A stretch of 57,956 bases of DNA, from assembly GCA_017648105.1 (NCBI GenBank), contig JAGCJH010000073.1:1-57956 (forward strand). Direction: 5' to 3'. The notes below the pieces were generated by a model, which saw only the letters and a program-made list of their open reading frames with translations, did not search any database and was not told the DNA's origin. Shown in pieces: positions 51,701 to 57,956 of the stretch. This DNA comes from Tidjanibacter sp. (lineage in GTDB: Bacteria; Bacteroidota; Bacteroidia; Bacteroidales; Rikenellaceae). A program made the translations under genes and the position numbers. Numbering within the stretch: position 1 is the stretch's first letter; every line of letters begins with the position of its first letter.

Positions 51701-52049
51701 CCGAGATAGCCTCAATCTCAGTACCCTCTACCAAAGTAGCATTCACCTCACCGGGCTCACCGAGTTTGAGGTAGATGTCCGAGTACTTCATAGTATTCAT
51801 ACCGATGTAGGATACCTCTACGGTGTAGGGACCACCAGTACGCATACCATTGATGTTGAAACGACCGCTGACATTGGTTGCAACAGCATACTCAGTGCCA
51901 GAGGGTGCGTGAACAGCAACAACAGTTGCACCAATCACAGGAGCACCATTGTTGTCAGTCACAAAACCAGTCATGCTCGCAGTAGTAACCTGTGCCATAG
52001 CACCGAGGGCTACAAACAACGAAACAATCAATGTGTAGAATTTCTTCAT
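48795..52049 (-). CDS. TonB-dependent receptor, Oar-like
   Basis: 1084 residues. Signal peptide MKKFYTLIVSLFVALGAMAQ, a carboxypeptidase-regulatory-like domain (about 25-105: GFVTDNNGAPVIGATVVAV, GRFNINGMRTGGPYTVEV), a plug domain (about 125-230: SVYDIVKLTPQASVNKNGG, SFQIDGAMANDTFG) and a 22-strand-type barrel to an aromatic C-terminus (IGLRVTF). The layout is that of Oar/OmpA-related receptors rather than SusC, and no SusD follows. It imports or displays an unknown ligand with TonB energy. Transcribed with a long leader containing a small ORF. Confidence 0.92.
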   Translation of the reverse strand: MKKFYTLIVSLFVALGAMAQVTTASMTGFVTDNNGAPVIGATVVAVHAPSGTEYAVATNVSGRFNINGMRTGGPYTVEVSYIGMNTMKYSDIYLKLGEPGEVNATLVEGTEIEAISVVGQNAFAASKTGAADNFSLEKVEAMPTINRSVYDIVKLTPQASVNKNGGMSFAGSNNRYNSFQIDGAMANDTFGLSSDGTNGAQAGANPVSLDAIEEIQVVVAPFDVRQSGFTGGAINAITKSGTNKIKGSFSAYYNNQDFIGMTHPLNAQTDENGNLIRSKYDEQYSQTYSFTVGGPIIKNKLFLFVAGEYFGKSRPNIYSPANGVYTKALNVADRDGDKETQEGIIYKGQDLGYLLNETVAQAMIDHYKENYADGVEGFEENYNLHQITDRAINLMARLDWNINDNNKLMFRYQLADAYADKYDSTAGSYKFYNSSYRMANNTNSFVAELNSRISENISNEFRATAVLVRDHRDVPYKGANVYINNETYTVAIGTEYSSGANAMNSDNYTISDNLSIFLGDHNITVGTHNEIFKFNNIFLQGANGSYYFNTVEDFLNNNSYEYVYRYADPELSGGNPIWAATTWAAQFGLYAQDEWKPNRDFTLTYGIRADLPLLLNNPTENPVFNATEIAQNNNEYVGTVPKAQVLWSPRVGFRYWADEDHTLLVRGGAGLFTGRVPFVWLSNVYNNTGMETKGVSIENPDLAGGKFPMTSTPMQDIVESGLLKDAGGKQTINTINENFKYPQVFRVNLGLDKTFEGGWQFTVDALFSKTLNNVFFKNLAIESNNVVYAVNEEVGKSAPYYTINKDYSAIVALGNTNKGYTYSVSGQVKKSFDFGLDLMASYTYGHSYSINDGTSSVAYSNWKYNYSYDTNSSDELSYSLFDRPHKISAMVTYTTPVYKNMQTSISLSYEGQSGQRFCYTMNEGVNNGFNGDGQKGNSLLYIPTTDEIVKMNWKNQTDAVAYEEYIRADKYLSAHRGEWSVRYGGIAPFEHHFDLHIAQDFFYDKVNGRKAQLTFDVLNVGNLINPNWGVNYNGTYNLQILDVTALTPDADGNMTPTYAFNPKEIYVSDFYSRWRAQIGLRVTF

Positions 52050-52175
52050 ACTTTGTTGTTTTTAGTTTTTGTGAAAATTAGTTGTTAATTGTTATAAATT
52101 TGTTTGTTGTCAAAATTTTCGTCCTAACCTGTTTTCCTAACCCATATAAAACAAAAAGGGAGGGGCGATGATTGT

Positions 52176-52271
52176 TCAACACTCCTCTCTCATTATCGAA
52201 ATCGACACCGCCTTCAATGTCCCTAAACACTGAAATTTCTTCTTAAATAGTTGGAAATTAGCGGTCTTCAT
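52176..52271 (-). CDS. Small ORF in the TonB receptor leader
   Basis: 31 codons from the ATG at 52271 (begins MKTANFQLFKKKFQCLG, ends SIMREEC) to TGA at 52178-52176. It lies entirely between the predicted transcription start (near 52298) and the receptor ATG (52049). It is basic at first and cysteine-ended. It could be a leader peptide controlling the receptor gene, or chance. The region 52050-52405 has no other gene. After the ORF come CCCCTCCC, a T-run (CCCTTTTTGTTTT) and an A-rich stretch. Confidence 0.4.
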   Translation of the reverse strand: MKTANFQLFKKKFQCLGTLKAVSISIMREEC

Positions 52272-52304
52272 TGTTATCTTGTTGCAACGCGTCATTTGAC
52301 AGTG

Positions 52305-52336
52305 CAAATATATGTTATTCTTATGCGATTTCACAA
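52305..52336 (-). promoter_or_regulatory. Promoter of TonB receptor - lipoprotein unit
   Basis: TTG (52336-52334), 21 nt, TATATTTG (52312-52305) on the minus strand. Predicted start near 52298, giving a leader of about 250 nt. Confidence 0.6.
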
Positions 52337-52373
52337 TAAAGAAACTAACATTTTTTCAACATTTCCACTCTTC

Positions 52374-52390
52374 CCATAACTATGTTATGG
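52374..52390. terminator. Short hairpin after radA
   Basis: CCATAAC-tat-GTTATGG lies 15 nt beyond the radA stop. There is no clear T-run, so termination is uncertain. Confidence 0.4.
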
Positions 52391-52405
52391 AATAAGTGAT
52401 GGAAA

Positions 52406-53761
52406 TTAGAACATCGCTCGTGGAAGTTCGGACACAGTGTTTATATACACTACCTCCACACCCTCGGGCACTCTCAATCCACGACCTGCAAGGTAGCCAC
52501 TCACGATGATTTTCTTAAACCCGTGGCGGGCAGCCTCTGCAATGCGTTGCTCGGTGCGGGGTGCGGGGCGCACCTCTCCCGAAAGACCTATCTCGCCAGC
52601 CATACACACACCCTCCTCTATTGCCCTATCGAAGTAGGAGGAGATAACTGCACCCACGACTGCCAAATCCAAACCAGTATCCTGCACCTTGAAGCCTCCT
52701 GCAAAGTTCAGAAAGACATCCTTCTGAAACATCTTCATCCCCACTCTCTTCTCCAAGACTGCCAAAAGCATATTGAGCCTGCGGTTGTCGTAGCCCGTTG
52801 CCGAGCGTTGGGGGGTGCCGTATGCAGCATTGCTAACGAGTGCCTGCACCTCAATCATATAGGGGCGCACACCATCCACCGCTGCACCCACCCCTACGCC
52901 ACTAAGTGGCTCGCCCGAGTGGCTGAGCAGGATCTCCGAAGGGTTGGCAACCTCCACCAAGCCCTCCTCACGCATCTCATAGATACCTATCTCGTAGGTT
53001 GCGCCAAAGCGGTTTTTGATACCCCTCAGCAAGCGATAGACATTATTATTGTCGCCCTCAAACGAGAGCACAACATCCACGATGTGTTCCAAAATCTTAG
53101 GACCCGCAATAGCGCCATCCTTCGTGATGTGACCGATGATGATAACCGAGGTATCACTCTCCTTTGCCATCTTCAAGAGTCGGGCTGCGCACTCCCTAAT
53201 CTGCGATACACTACCCGCCGAGGACTCTATCGCCTCGCTATAAATGGTTTGGATGGAGTCGATGACGACAAGGTCGGGCTGCATTTCGCCCACATAGCTA
53301 AGGATATTTTCCAGCAATGTTTCGGGATAGATGTAGCACTCATCGCTCACCGAGCCGAGCCTCGACGCTCTCATTTTTATCTGCGAAGCGGACTCCTCGC
53401 CACTCACATAGAGGGTCTTGACACCCTCCGTTGCGAGGGCTACTTGGAGGCTCAGGGTCGATTTACCAATACCAGGTTCGCCACCGAGAAGCACCATCGA
53501 GCCCTTCACCAAGCCACCACCAAGCACCCTATTCATCTCCTCCGACGAGAGGGTTATGCGACCGTGATCGGCATCGGCAATCTCAGCAACTCTCTGTGGG
53601 CGACTTTCGCTTGTGCGTGAGAGCTTTACACTATCACTCGCACGAGCAATAACTTCCTCCGAGCAGCTACCCCACGCACCACACGCAGGGCATTGTCCGA
53701 ACCATTTTGGGGACTCATTACCGCACTCTTTGCAGTAGTATGCCTTCTTTACCTTTGCCAT
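52406..53761 (-). CDS. radA: DNA repair protein RadA
   Basis: 451 residues. N-terminal zinc finger (YYCKECG and CPACGAW), RecA-like core with Walker A GGEPGIGKSTL, the RadA-specific KNRFG motif, and a C-terminal Lon-like domain (GLDLAVVGAVISS, GEIGLSGEVRP). It drives branch migration in recombinational repair. Last gene of a leftward run starting at the YciO-like gene. Confidence 0.97.
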   Translation of the reverse strand: MAKVKKAYYCKECGNESPKWFGQCPACGAWGSCSEEVIARASDSVKLSRTSESRPQRVAEIADADHGRITLSSEEMNRVLGGGLVKGSMVLLGGEPGIGKSTLSLQVALATEGVKTLYVSGEESASQIKMRASRLGSVSDECYIYPETLLENILSYVGEMQPDLVVIDSIQTIYSEAIESSAGSVSQIRECAARLLKMAKESDTSVIIIGHITKDGAIAGPKILEHIVDVVLSFEGDNNNVYRLLRGIKNRFGATYEIGIYEMREEGLVEVANPSEILLSHSGEPLSGVGVGAAVDGVRPYMIEVQALVSNAAYGTPQRSATGYDNRRLNMLLAVLEKRVGMKMFQKDVFLNFAGGFKVQDTGLDLAVVGAVISSYFDRAIEEGVCMAGEIGLSGEVRPAPRTEQRIAEAARHGFKKIIVSGYLAGRGLRVPEGVEVVYINTVSELPRAMF

Positions 53762-53791
53762 CTTTCTTACTTCTTGGGGTTAGTTTTCCAC

Positions 53792-54226
53792 CTATCGGAT
53801 TCTATCGAGCGAGCGCACGAGCCTCTCATCTTTCAGGATTGCCCTGATTGCCATAATGGTCAAAATGATACCTATCAGAGGGAAGAATGTGGGGGTTTTG
53901 ATGGTTGCAACCGCAAGGGAGCTCATAGCCTTCACTTCGCCCGTGATGCCGATGGCATACCACAGCGCAAAAATCTGTGCGCCAACAAGCAACACAACCT
54001 CCGCAAAGAGCAACCTTACCTGCAACATCCTATTCTTGAAGAGCCAAATGGTCACAAATGGAAGCAAGGTGCAGAGCGAAAAGAGCGCACCAATCCACCA
54101 GTAGTCAAACGCCACAAGCGTACCCTCCACGCCATCCGCCAAATAGGTTACCATAGGGCAGAGGCAGAGTGCCACCATAAAACCCACAACTGCCAAAAGA
54201 TATAAAGTCTGTCTTCTTTGTAACAT
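53792..54226 (-). CDS. DUF4293-like membrane protein
   Basis: 144 residues with four hydrophobic segments (LYLLAVVGFMVALCL, GALFSLCTLLPFVTIWLF, LLFAEVVLLVGAQIFALWY, FFPLIGIILTIMAIRAIL) and the C-terminal DERLVRSLDRIR. The start MLQRRQTLYLL and the DxxRSLDRIR tail match the Bacteroidetes DUF4293 family as I remember it. Function unknown. Lies between the GT2 gene and radA. Confidence 0.75.
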   Translation of the reverse strand: MLQRRQTLYLLAVVGFMVALCLCPMVTYLADGVEGTLVAFDYWWIGALFSLCTLLPFVTIWLFKNRMLQVRLLFAEVVLLVGAQIFALWYAIGITGEVKAMSSLAVATIKTPTFFPLIGIILTIMAIRAILKDERLVRSLDRIR

Positions 54227-54258
54227 TGTTTTCTCGATTATTTTTTTGTTTTAGTGTC

Positions 54259-55188
54259 TTAAATCTCCTCGTCGATGAAGTAGTGATTGCGTTCGGGAGC
54301 GTTACGATTGATAAGCTCGCCCAAAAAGCCCGCCAAGAACAGCATCACACCCAACACGATAGCCACAAGGCTCAGATAGAAGAGTGGTTGGTTGGTCAGG
54401 GGTCTATCGAGCGTAAATTTCTCCACGATAATCCACACCACTGACACCAAGCCCACAAGGAACATCAGCGTACCCGCACCTCCGAAAAAGTACATAGGCG
54501 AGCGACCATACTTCGACACGAACATCACGGTCACAAGGTCGAGATAGCCTTTCAGCAGACGCTCCCAGCCATATTTCGACACGCCAAACTTACGGGGATA
54601 GTGTTTAACCTCCTTCTCGCCAATCTTACCAAAACCTGCCTTCTTGGCAAGGATGGGGATGTAGCGGTGCATCTCACCATAGACCTCAATACTCTTAATC
54701 ACCTTATTGCGGTAGGCTTTAAGTCCGCAGTTGAAGTCGTGTAGGCGTATGCCCGACACCCAACGACAAGTGGCGTTGAAGAATTTACTGGGGAGAGTTT
54801 TTGCTTTGGGGTCGTGGCGCTCACGCTTCCAGCCCGACACCATATCATACCCCTCCTCCTTAATCATTCGGTAGAGAGCAGGGATTTCATCGGGGGAGTC
54901 TTGAAGGTCGGCATCCATAGTGATAACCACATCGCCTTCGGCACGCTCAAAGCCACAGTAGAGGGCTGCGCTCTTGCCGTAATTCTTGCGAAACCTCACA
55001 CCCTTTACCCTCTCATCGCTCTTTGCAAAGCCCTCCACGAGGCTCCACGACGAGTCGGTGCTACCATCATCCACGAAGATTATCTCATAGCTAAGCCCCT
55101 CGGCATCCATCACACGAGCAATCCACGAGCGAAGTTCGCCAAGCGACTCTTCCTCATTGAGAAGAGGAATTACCACACTTATATCCAT
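54259..55188 (-). CDS. GT2 glycosyltransferase, polyprenyl-phosphate type
   Basis: 309 residues. GT-A motifs: VVIPLLNEEESL at the start, VDDGSTDSS, TMDADLQD, and C-terminal membrane helices (FFGGAGTLMFLVGLVSVVWI, LSLVAIVLGVMLFLAGFLGE). The layout is that of DPM1/GtrB-like enzymes that charge a polyprenyl phosphate with a sugar for envelope glycan modification. It starts 3 nt after the DUF4199 gene. Confidence 0.92.
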   Translation of the reverse strand: MDISVVIPLLNEEESLGELRSWIARVMDAEGLSYEIIFVDDGSTDSSWSLVEGFAKSDERVKGVRFRKNYGKSAALYCGFERAEGDVVITMDADLQDSPDEIPALYRMIKEEGYDMVSGWKRERHDPKAKTLPSKFFNATCRWVSGIRLHDFNCGLKAYRNKVIKSIEVYGEMHRYIPILAKKAGFGKIGEKEVKHYPRKFGVSKYGWERLLKGYLDLVTVMFVSKYGRSPMYFFGGAGTLMFLVGLVSVVWIIVEKFTLDRPLTNQPLFYLSLVAIVLGVMLFLAGFLGELINRNAPERNHYFIDEEI

Positions 55189-55191
55189 AAT

Positions 55192-55755
55192 TTACTCTTG
55201 TTTCATATTATTCTCCTCCTCAATGGGGGCGAAGATGTTGGGCTGACGACGAGTCACAAAGCCCACACAGACACCACAAAGCACACCAAGCAGGGAGTTG
55301 CTAAACACCGACGAAAGGGTCAGCAGCAGAGGACTTGTCAGCCCCTTGCGCATCAGCTCATAGGTCTGTTCAAAGGAGTCAGCAGGGATTGTATCCTGCA
55401 TACCTGCCATCATCTCATCGACTGTCTTCATAAGTTCGTCGTGGATGAAAAAGTTTGCCATCACTGCGGTGTAGATACCTGTGAGCACACCCGAGATTGC
55501 CAACATTGCAACCACAAAGCCCACAGCCCTACCCATCGAGAAACCCTCTCGGGGGTCGCTCTGCATTGCCAAACGGCGTGTAAAACCAAAGGCGAGGATG
55601 ACCATTACCACTGTCGATGCAACATTGAGAATTTTTGTGAGCGTGGTCATCTCACCAGATGCCTGCATAACAATCGAAAATGCTACCGACAACAAACCAA
55701 TAACAGTACCGCCTTTGAGCGCCTCTGTCCAGAATATCTGTTTTTTTCCGTTCAT
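55192..55755 (-). CDS. DUF4199-like membrane protein
   Basis: 187 residues. Four hydrophobic segments (GGTVIGLLSVAFSIVMQ, LNVASTVVMVILAFGFTR, AVGFVVAMLAISGVLTGIY, LSSVFSNSLLGVLCGVCVGFV) separated by a charged helical loop. The pattern and the N-terminal FWTEALKGGTVIGL are those of DUF4199, common next to GT2 genes in this phylum. Function unknown. Confidence 0.8.
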   Translation of the reverse strand: MNGKKQIFWTEALKGGTVIGLLSVAFSIVMQASGEMTTLTKILNVASTVVMVILAFGFTRRLAMQSDPREGFSMGRAVGFVVAMLAISGVLTGIYTAVMANFFIHDELMKTVDEMMAGMQDTIPADSFEQTYELMRKGLTSPLLLTLSSVFSNSLLGVLCGVCVGFVTRRQPNIFAPIEEENNMKQE

Positions 55756-55778
55756 ATCTTTATATTTATATTGTTTTT

Positions 55779-56387
55779 CTACCTCAATTCACCGCCTCCC
55801 TCTCGCAAGATTTCGGGCTCATCGCCCGTGAGATCTACGAGTGTTGTGGGCACAAGCGAACCAAAACCGCCATCAATTACCAAATCGACCTCCCTATCGT
55901 AGCGTTCTGCCAGAAGTTCGGGGTCGGTGGTATATTCCATCACTTCATCAACATCCTTCACGGAGGCAGTCGCCATTGGGAAGCCCAAGCGCTCCACTAT
56001 TGCAAGAGGAATATTGTTGTCGGGGATGCGCACACCCACCGTCTTACGACCTACGAGCGCTTTATCGGGCACTTTGCTCGAAGGCTCCAAGATGAATGTA
56101 AATGGGGCTGGGGTGTTGCGTTTGAGAATTTTGAACTGCGCATTATCGACCCTGGCAAACTTATCGACCATTGATATATCGGAACAGATGATTGTGAGGA
56201 GTTTCTCATCCCTCCCCGAGAGAGCTCGGAGCCTTTCGACCGCCTTTGCACTGCGCAATAGAGCACCAAAAGCATAGACTCCATCGGTGGGATAGATGAC
56301 CACACCGTCGCTTTCGAGCACCTTCACAACCCTCTCAATTTCACGCTCCGAAGGATTTTCCGCATAGATTTTGACCAGTTTTGCCAT
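55779..56387 (-). CDS. YciO-like YrdC-fold protein
   Basis: 202 residues of the YrdC/Sua5 superfamily: DGVVIYPTDGVYAFGALLRS, LLTIICSDISMVDKFA, TPAPFTFIL and VGVRIPDNNIPLAI. It differs from the canonical TsaC in the window (23407-23970) and lacks its STSAN motif (here ATASVKD). It therefore looks like the YciO branch, whose role in tRNA modification is doubtful. First gene of the leftward run to radA. Confidence 0.85.
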   Translation of the reverse strand: MAKLVKIYAENPSEREIERVVKVLESDGVVIYPTDGVYAFGALLRSAKAVERLRALSGRDEKLLTIICSDISMVDKFARVDNAQFKILKRNTPAPFTFILEPSSKVPDKALVGRKTVGVRIPDNNIPLAIVERLGFPMATASVKDVDEVMEYTTDPELLAERYDREVDLVIDGGFGSLVPTTLVDLTGDEPEILREGGGELR

Positions 56388-56556
56388 ATACTCAACTTTG
56401 TAAGGGTCAATGGATTTTTGCTTATTTTGAGTAATTTAGTGGAACTTTTTGGACTTATTTTGCAAATTGCCCGAAGGAGCATAGCGGGACTATGTGACTG
56501 TGGGAACTCTCAAAAAAAAAGACCGAAAAGAACACCAGATAAACAAAATAAAAAAA

Positions 56557-56652
56557 GGGTAAGCTACTCATATCGCACCGCTACAACCACCTACCCTTGC
56601 TCTCTTCCAAGCCTGGGGGATTCAGCAGGAGCTGGTCGTATAAGACTTACCC
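56557..56652 (-). ncRNA. ffs: Signal recognition particle RNA (small, 4.5S type)
   Basis: On the minus strand GGGTAAG (5' end at 56652) pairs with CTTACCC (3' end at 56557). The apical part reads AATCCCCCAGG-CTTGGAAGA-GAGCAAGG-GTAGG, the conserved SRP domain IV with the GGAAG tetraloop region and the asymmetric loop. The promoter box TACATTTG lies exactly six nt before the 5' end, and the 3' stem is followed by TTTTTTT, so the terminal stem may double as terminator. The stretch 56388-56703 holds no other gene. Confidence 0.88.
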
Positions 56653-56658
56653 GAGGTG

Positions 56659-56688
56659 CAAATGTACAATTTTTTCTTATTTTTGCAA
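56659..56688 (-). promoter_or_regulatory. Promoter of SRP RNA
   Basis: TTG (56688-56686), 19 nt, TACATTTG (56666-56659) on the minus strand. The known RNA 5' end at 56652 fixes the distance from the last G of the box to the start at 7 nt, which I use as a ruler elsewhere. Confidence 0.85.
56679..56686 (+). promoter_or_regulatory. -7 element for mltG
   Basis: TATTTTTG; predicted start near 56693, 11 nt before the ATG. It overlaps the upstream part of the divergent SRP RNA promoter. Confidence 0.5.
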
Positions 56689-56703
56689 AAAATTTCTAAC
56701 TTT

Positions 56704-57723
56704 ATGAAAAATTGCAAAAGTTTTTCCAAGTTCCTCGGAGAGGTTGTAGCGCTTGGTGTGGTAGTCATTGTGGGTGCTTTGTGGCTCATAAGTCGCCCTT
56801 GCACCGAGAGCCAGAAGGAACTTTTCATACCCACTGGTACAACCTACGAGGCGCTTTTAGACACTCTGCAAGCCAATGATTTCAAGCATATTAGCACGAT
56901 AGACTTCGTCGGCAAGCTCAAAAAACTAAACCTCAATCCCAAAGCGGGACACTATGTTGTACCCGAGGGAGCAACGGCAATGAAGGTGGTGGGTATGCTC
57001 CGCAGTGGCGCACAGAAGCCCGTAAGGCTCACCTTCAACAACACTCGCACGCTGAGTGACCTTGCAGGTCGCATCGGAGAGCAGATTGAGGCAGATAGTG
57101 CAACACTCTATGCATATTTTATAAATAAAGGTACGGCAGAAAAATATGACATCAAGAGCGAGGAGTTGATTGGTCTTTTTATCCCCAACACCTATGAGGT
57201 GTGGTGGAACATCTCGCCCGAGGCGCTTACGGATCGTATGGCTCGTGAGTGGGAGAAATTCTGGAACGAGGAACGCACCGCCAAACTTGCTCGCACCAAG
57301 CTCAGCAAAATGGAAGTAGTAACCCTCGCCTCGATTGTATATGAGGAGAGCAAAAATGTGGGCGAGATGCCAAAGATTGCGGGGGTCTATATCAACCGCC
57401 TTCGCAAGCGTATGCCCTTGCAGGCGTGCCCTACCGCTAAGTATGCACTCGGCGACTTCTCGATTAAGCGTGTGCTCCACAAACACACGCAGGTCGAATC
57501 GCCCTACAACACATACAAGTATCGTGGTCTGACCCCAGGTCCCATCTGCACACCCTCAATTGCGGCTATTGATGCAGTGTTGAACTACACAGACCACAAG
57601 TATCTCTACTTCTGCGCTCGTGAGGATTTCTCGGGTAGGCACTACTTCTCCTCGACCCTCACGGAGCATAACCGCTACGCCAAACGCTATGCCGACGCAC
57701 TGCGCAAGGCGGGCATAAGATAA
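56704..57723 (+). CDS. mltG: Endolytic transglycosylase MltG
   Basis: 339 residues from the ATG at 56704; upstream codons run through the promoter. One N-terminal membrane segment (VVALGVVVIVGALWLIS), a LysM-like region, then the YceG/MltG catalytic core: TLASIVYEESKN with the catalytic Glu, AGVYINRLRKRMPLQA, YNTYKYRGLTPGPI and YLYFCAR. It cleaves nascent glycan strands and sets their length. The stop shares a base with the next ATG (TAATG). Confidence 0.95.
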   Translation: MKNCKSFSKFLGEVVALGVVVIVGALWLISRPCTESQKELFIPTGTTYEALLDTLQANDFKHISTIDFVGKLKKLNLNPKAGHYVVPEGATAMKVVGMLRSGAQKPVRLTFNNTRTLSDLAGRIGEQIEADSATLYAYFINKGTAEKYDIKSEELIGLFIPNTYEVWWNISPEALTDRMAREWEKFWNEERTAKLARTKLSKMEVVTLASIVYEESKNVGEMPKIAGVYINRLRKRMPLQACPTAKYALGDFSIKRVLHKHTQVESPYNTYKYRGLTPGPICTPSIAAIDAVLNYTDHKYLYFCAREDFSGRHYFSSTLTEHNRYAKRYADALRKAGIR

Positions 57724-57956
57724 TGAAACACAAAGAAGTAATGACAAATAAGACCGATTCGATAATTTCTCGCCCGAGGCTAATAATTGCAGGTGCTTGC
57801 AGTGCCGAGAGCAGAGAGCAAGTCTTGGAGATTGCTCACAAGGTGGCTGCGCTCGGAAGCGTAGATGTGCTTCGTGCGGGCGTATGGAAACCTCGCACAA
57901 ACCCCAACTCTTTTGAGGGTATGGGCGATGTGGCATTGGAGTGGCTCTCGGAGGCG
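57723..57956 (+). CDS. DAHP synthase, N-terminal part (cut by window edge)
   Basis: First 78 codons of an open frame running off the right end. After a short variable head comes RLIIAGACSAESREQVL and RAGVWKPRTNPNSFEG, characteristic of the 3-deoxy-7-phosphoheptulonate synthase type I-beta family. In many Bacteroidetes it is fused to chorismate mutase, which cannot be checked here. First step of aromatic amino-acid synthesis. Start codon overlaps the mltG stop. Confidence 0.88.
   Translation, partial: MKHKEVMTNKTDSIISRPRLIIAGACSAESREQVLEIAHKVAALGSVDVLRAGVWKPRTNPNSFEGMGDVALEWLSEA

Noticed and set aside
48780-52088. Plus-strand open frame of 1102 codons opposite the TonB receptor
   Set aside because: It is the antisense shadow of an obvious receptor gene: no signal, family motif or RBS. 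It stays open because the sense gene's codon bias avoids the codons that read as stops in antisense.
56388-56703. Protein-coding gene in the 56418-56699 frame
   Set aside because: The frame crosses the SRP RNA gene and its promoter, and lacks protein-like features.

Overview
The window looks like chromosomal DNA of a Bacteroidales bacterium, possibly close to Alistipes/Rikenellaceae (genus is inference). Promoters follow the Bacteroidetes pattern TTG-N19/20-TAnnTTTG rather than -35/-10. Gene content also fits: PPi-type phosphofructokinase, S46 dipeptidyl peptidase, TonB-dependent receptor with a lipoprotein partner, BACON/DUF5689-type modules, DUF4199/DUF4293/DUF4294 proteins, and an rSAM/lipoprotein pair. 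I see no phage, insertion sequence or CRISPR array. It is mostly housekeeping DNA with a few accessory cassettes.

Layout. 1-300 is the leftward leader of what is probably an rRNA operon whose 16S gene lies just outside the left edge, with two near-identical strong promoters. 606-4041 (+): a barrel-like secreted protein, a phosphoesterase lipoprotein, polyprenyl diphosphate synthase, and a zeta-toxin-like kinase overlapping a 59-residue partner. 10135-4166 (-): RlmD, a degenerate M23 protein, cytidine deaminase and a pseudouridine synthase, then after a hairpin the cassette lipoprotein - radical SAM/SPASM enzyme - AraC-type regulator - GNAT acetyltransferase. 10238-16074 (+): MBL hydrolase, TrmD, LpxB, FAH-family protein, Maf, S46 peptidase. 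19174-16203 (-): ThiL, then DUF177-rpmF-plsX with tRNA-Arg at the end. 19293-26990: Adk, PPi-PFK, DUF4294 protein, YebC, TsaC, an S4 protein, GalM, Tdk and a channel-like protein. A 94-bp identical repeat follows two unrelated stop codons here.

27090-33926: tRNA-Met, superoxide reductase, tRNA-Pro, SPFH/Arc/CPBP genes, an acyl-ACP thioesterase, two small unknowns, a Ca/Na antiporter and a leftward tRNA-Glu - rpsT - tRNA-His unit. 36960-34008 (-): FecBCD-type metal-chelate ABC importer. 37118-43071: GtrA, RmuC and anaerobic glycerol-3-phosphate dehydrogenase GlpABC. 43295-46058: a tRNA(CAT) with an unusual T arm, PrfA, XseA and XseB. 52312-46202 (-): a 250-nt leader with a 31-codon ORF, an Oar-like TonB receptor and a multidomain surface lipoprotein. 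56387-52406 (-): YciO-like protein, DUF4199 protein, GT2 glycosyltransferase, DUF4293 protein and RadA. 56557-57956: SRP RNA (-), MltG and the start of a DAHP synthase.

The most interesting signals are the uncharacterised rSAM/lipoprotein cassette with its overlapping regulator and acetyltransferase; four genes whose start codon coincides with the predicted transcription start, using the SRP RNA 5' end as an internal ruler; the 94-bp repeat that begins inside stop codons; the TonB receptor leader with a small ORF; and a channel-like protein with TVGAP in place of a K+ selectivity filter.
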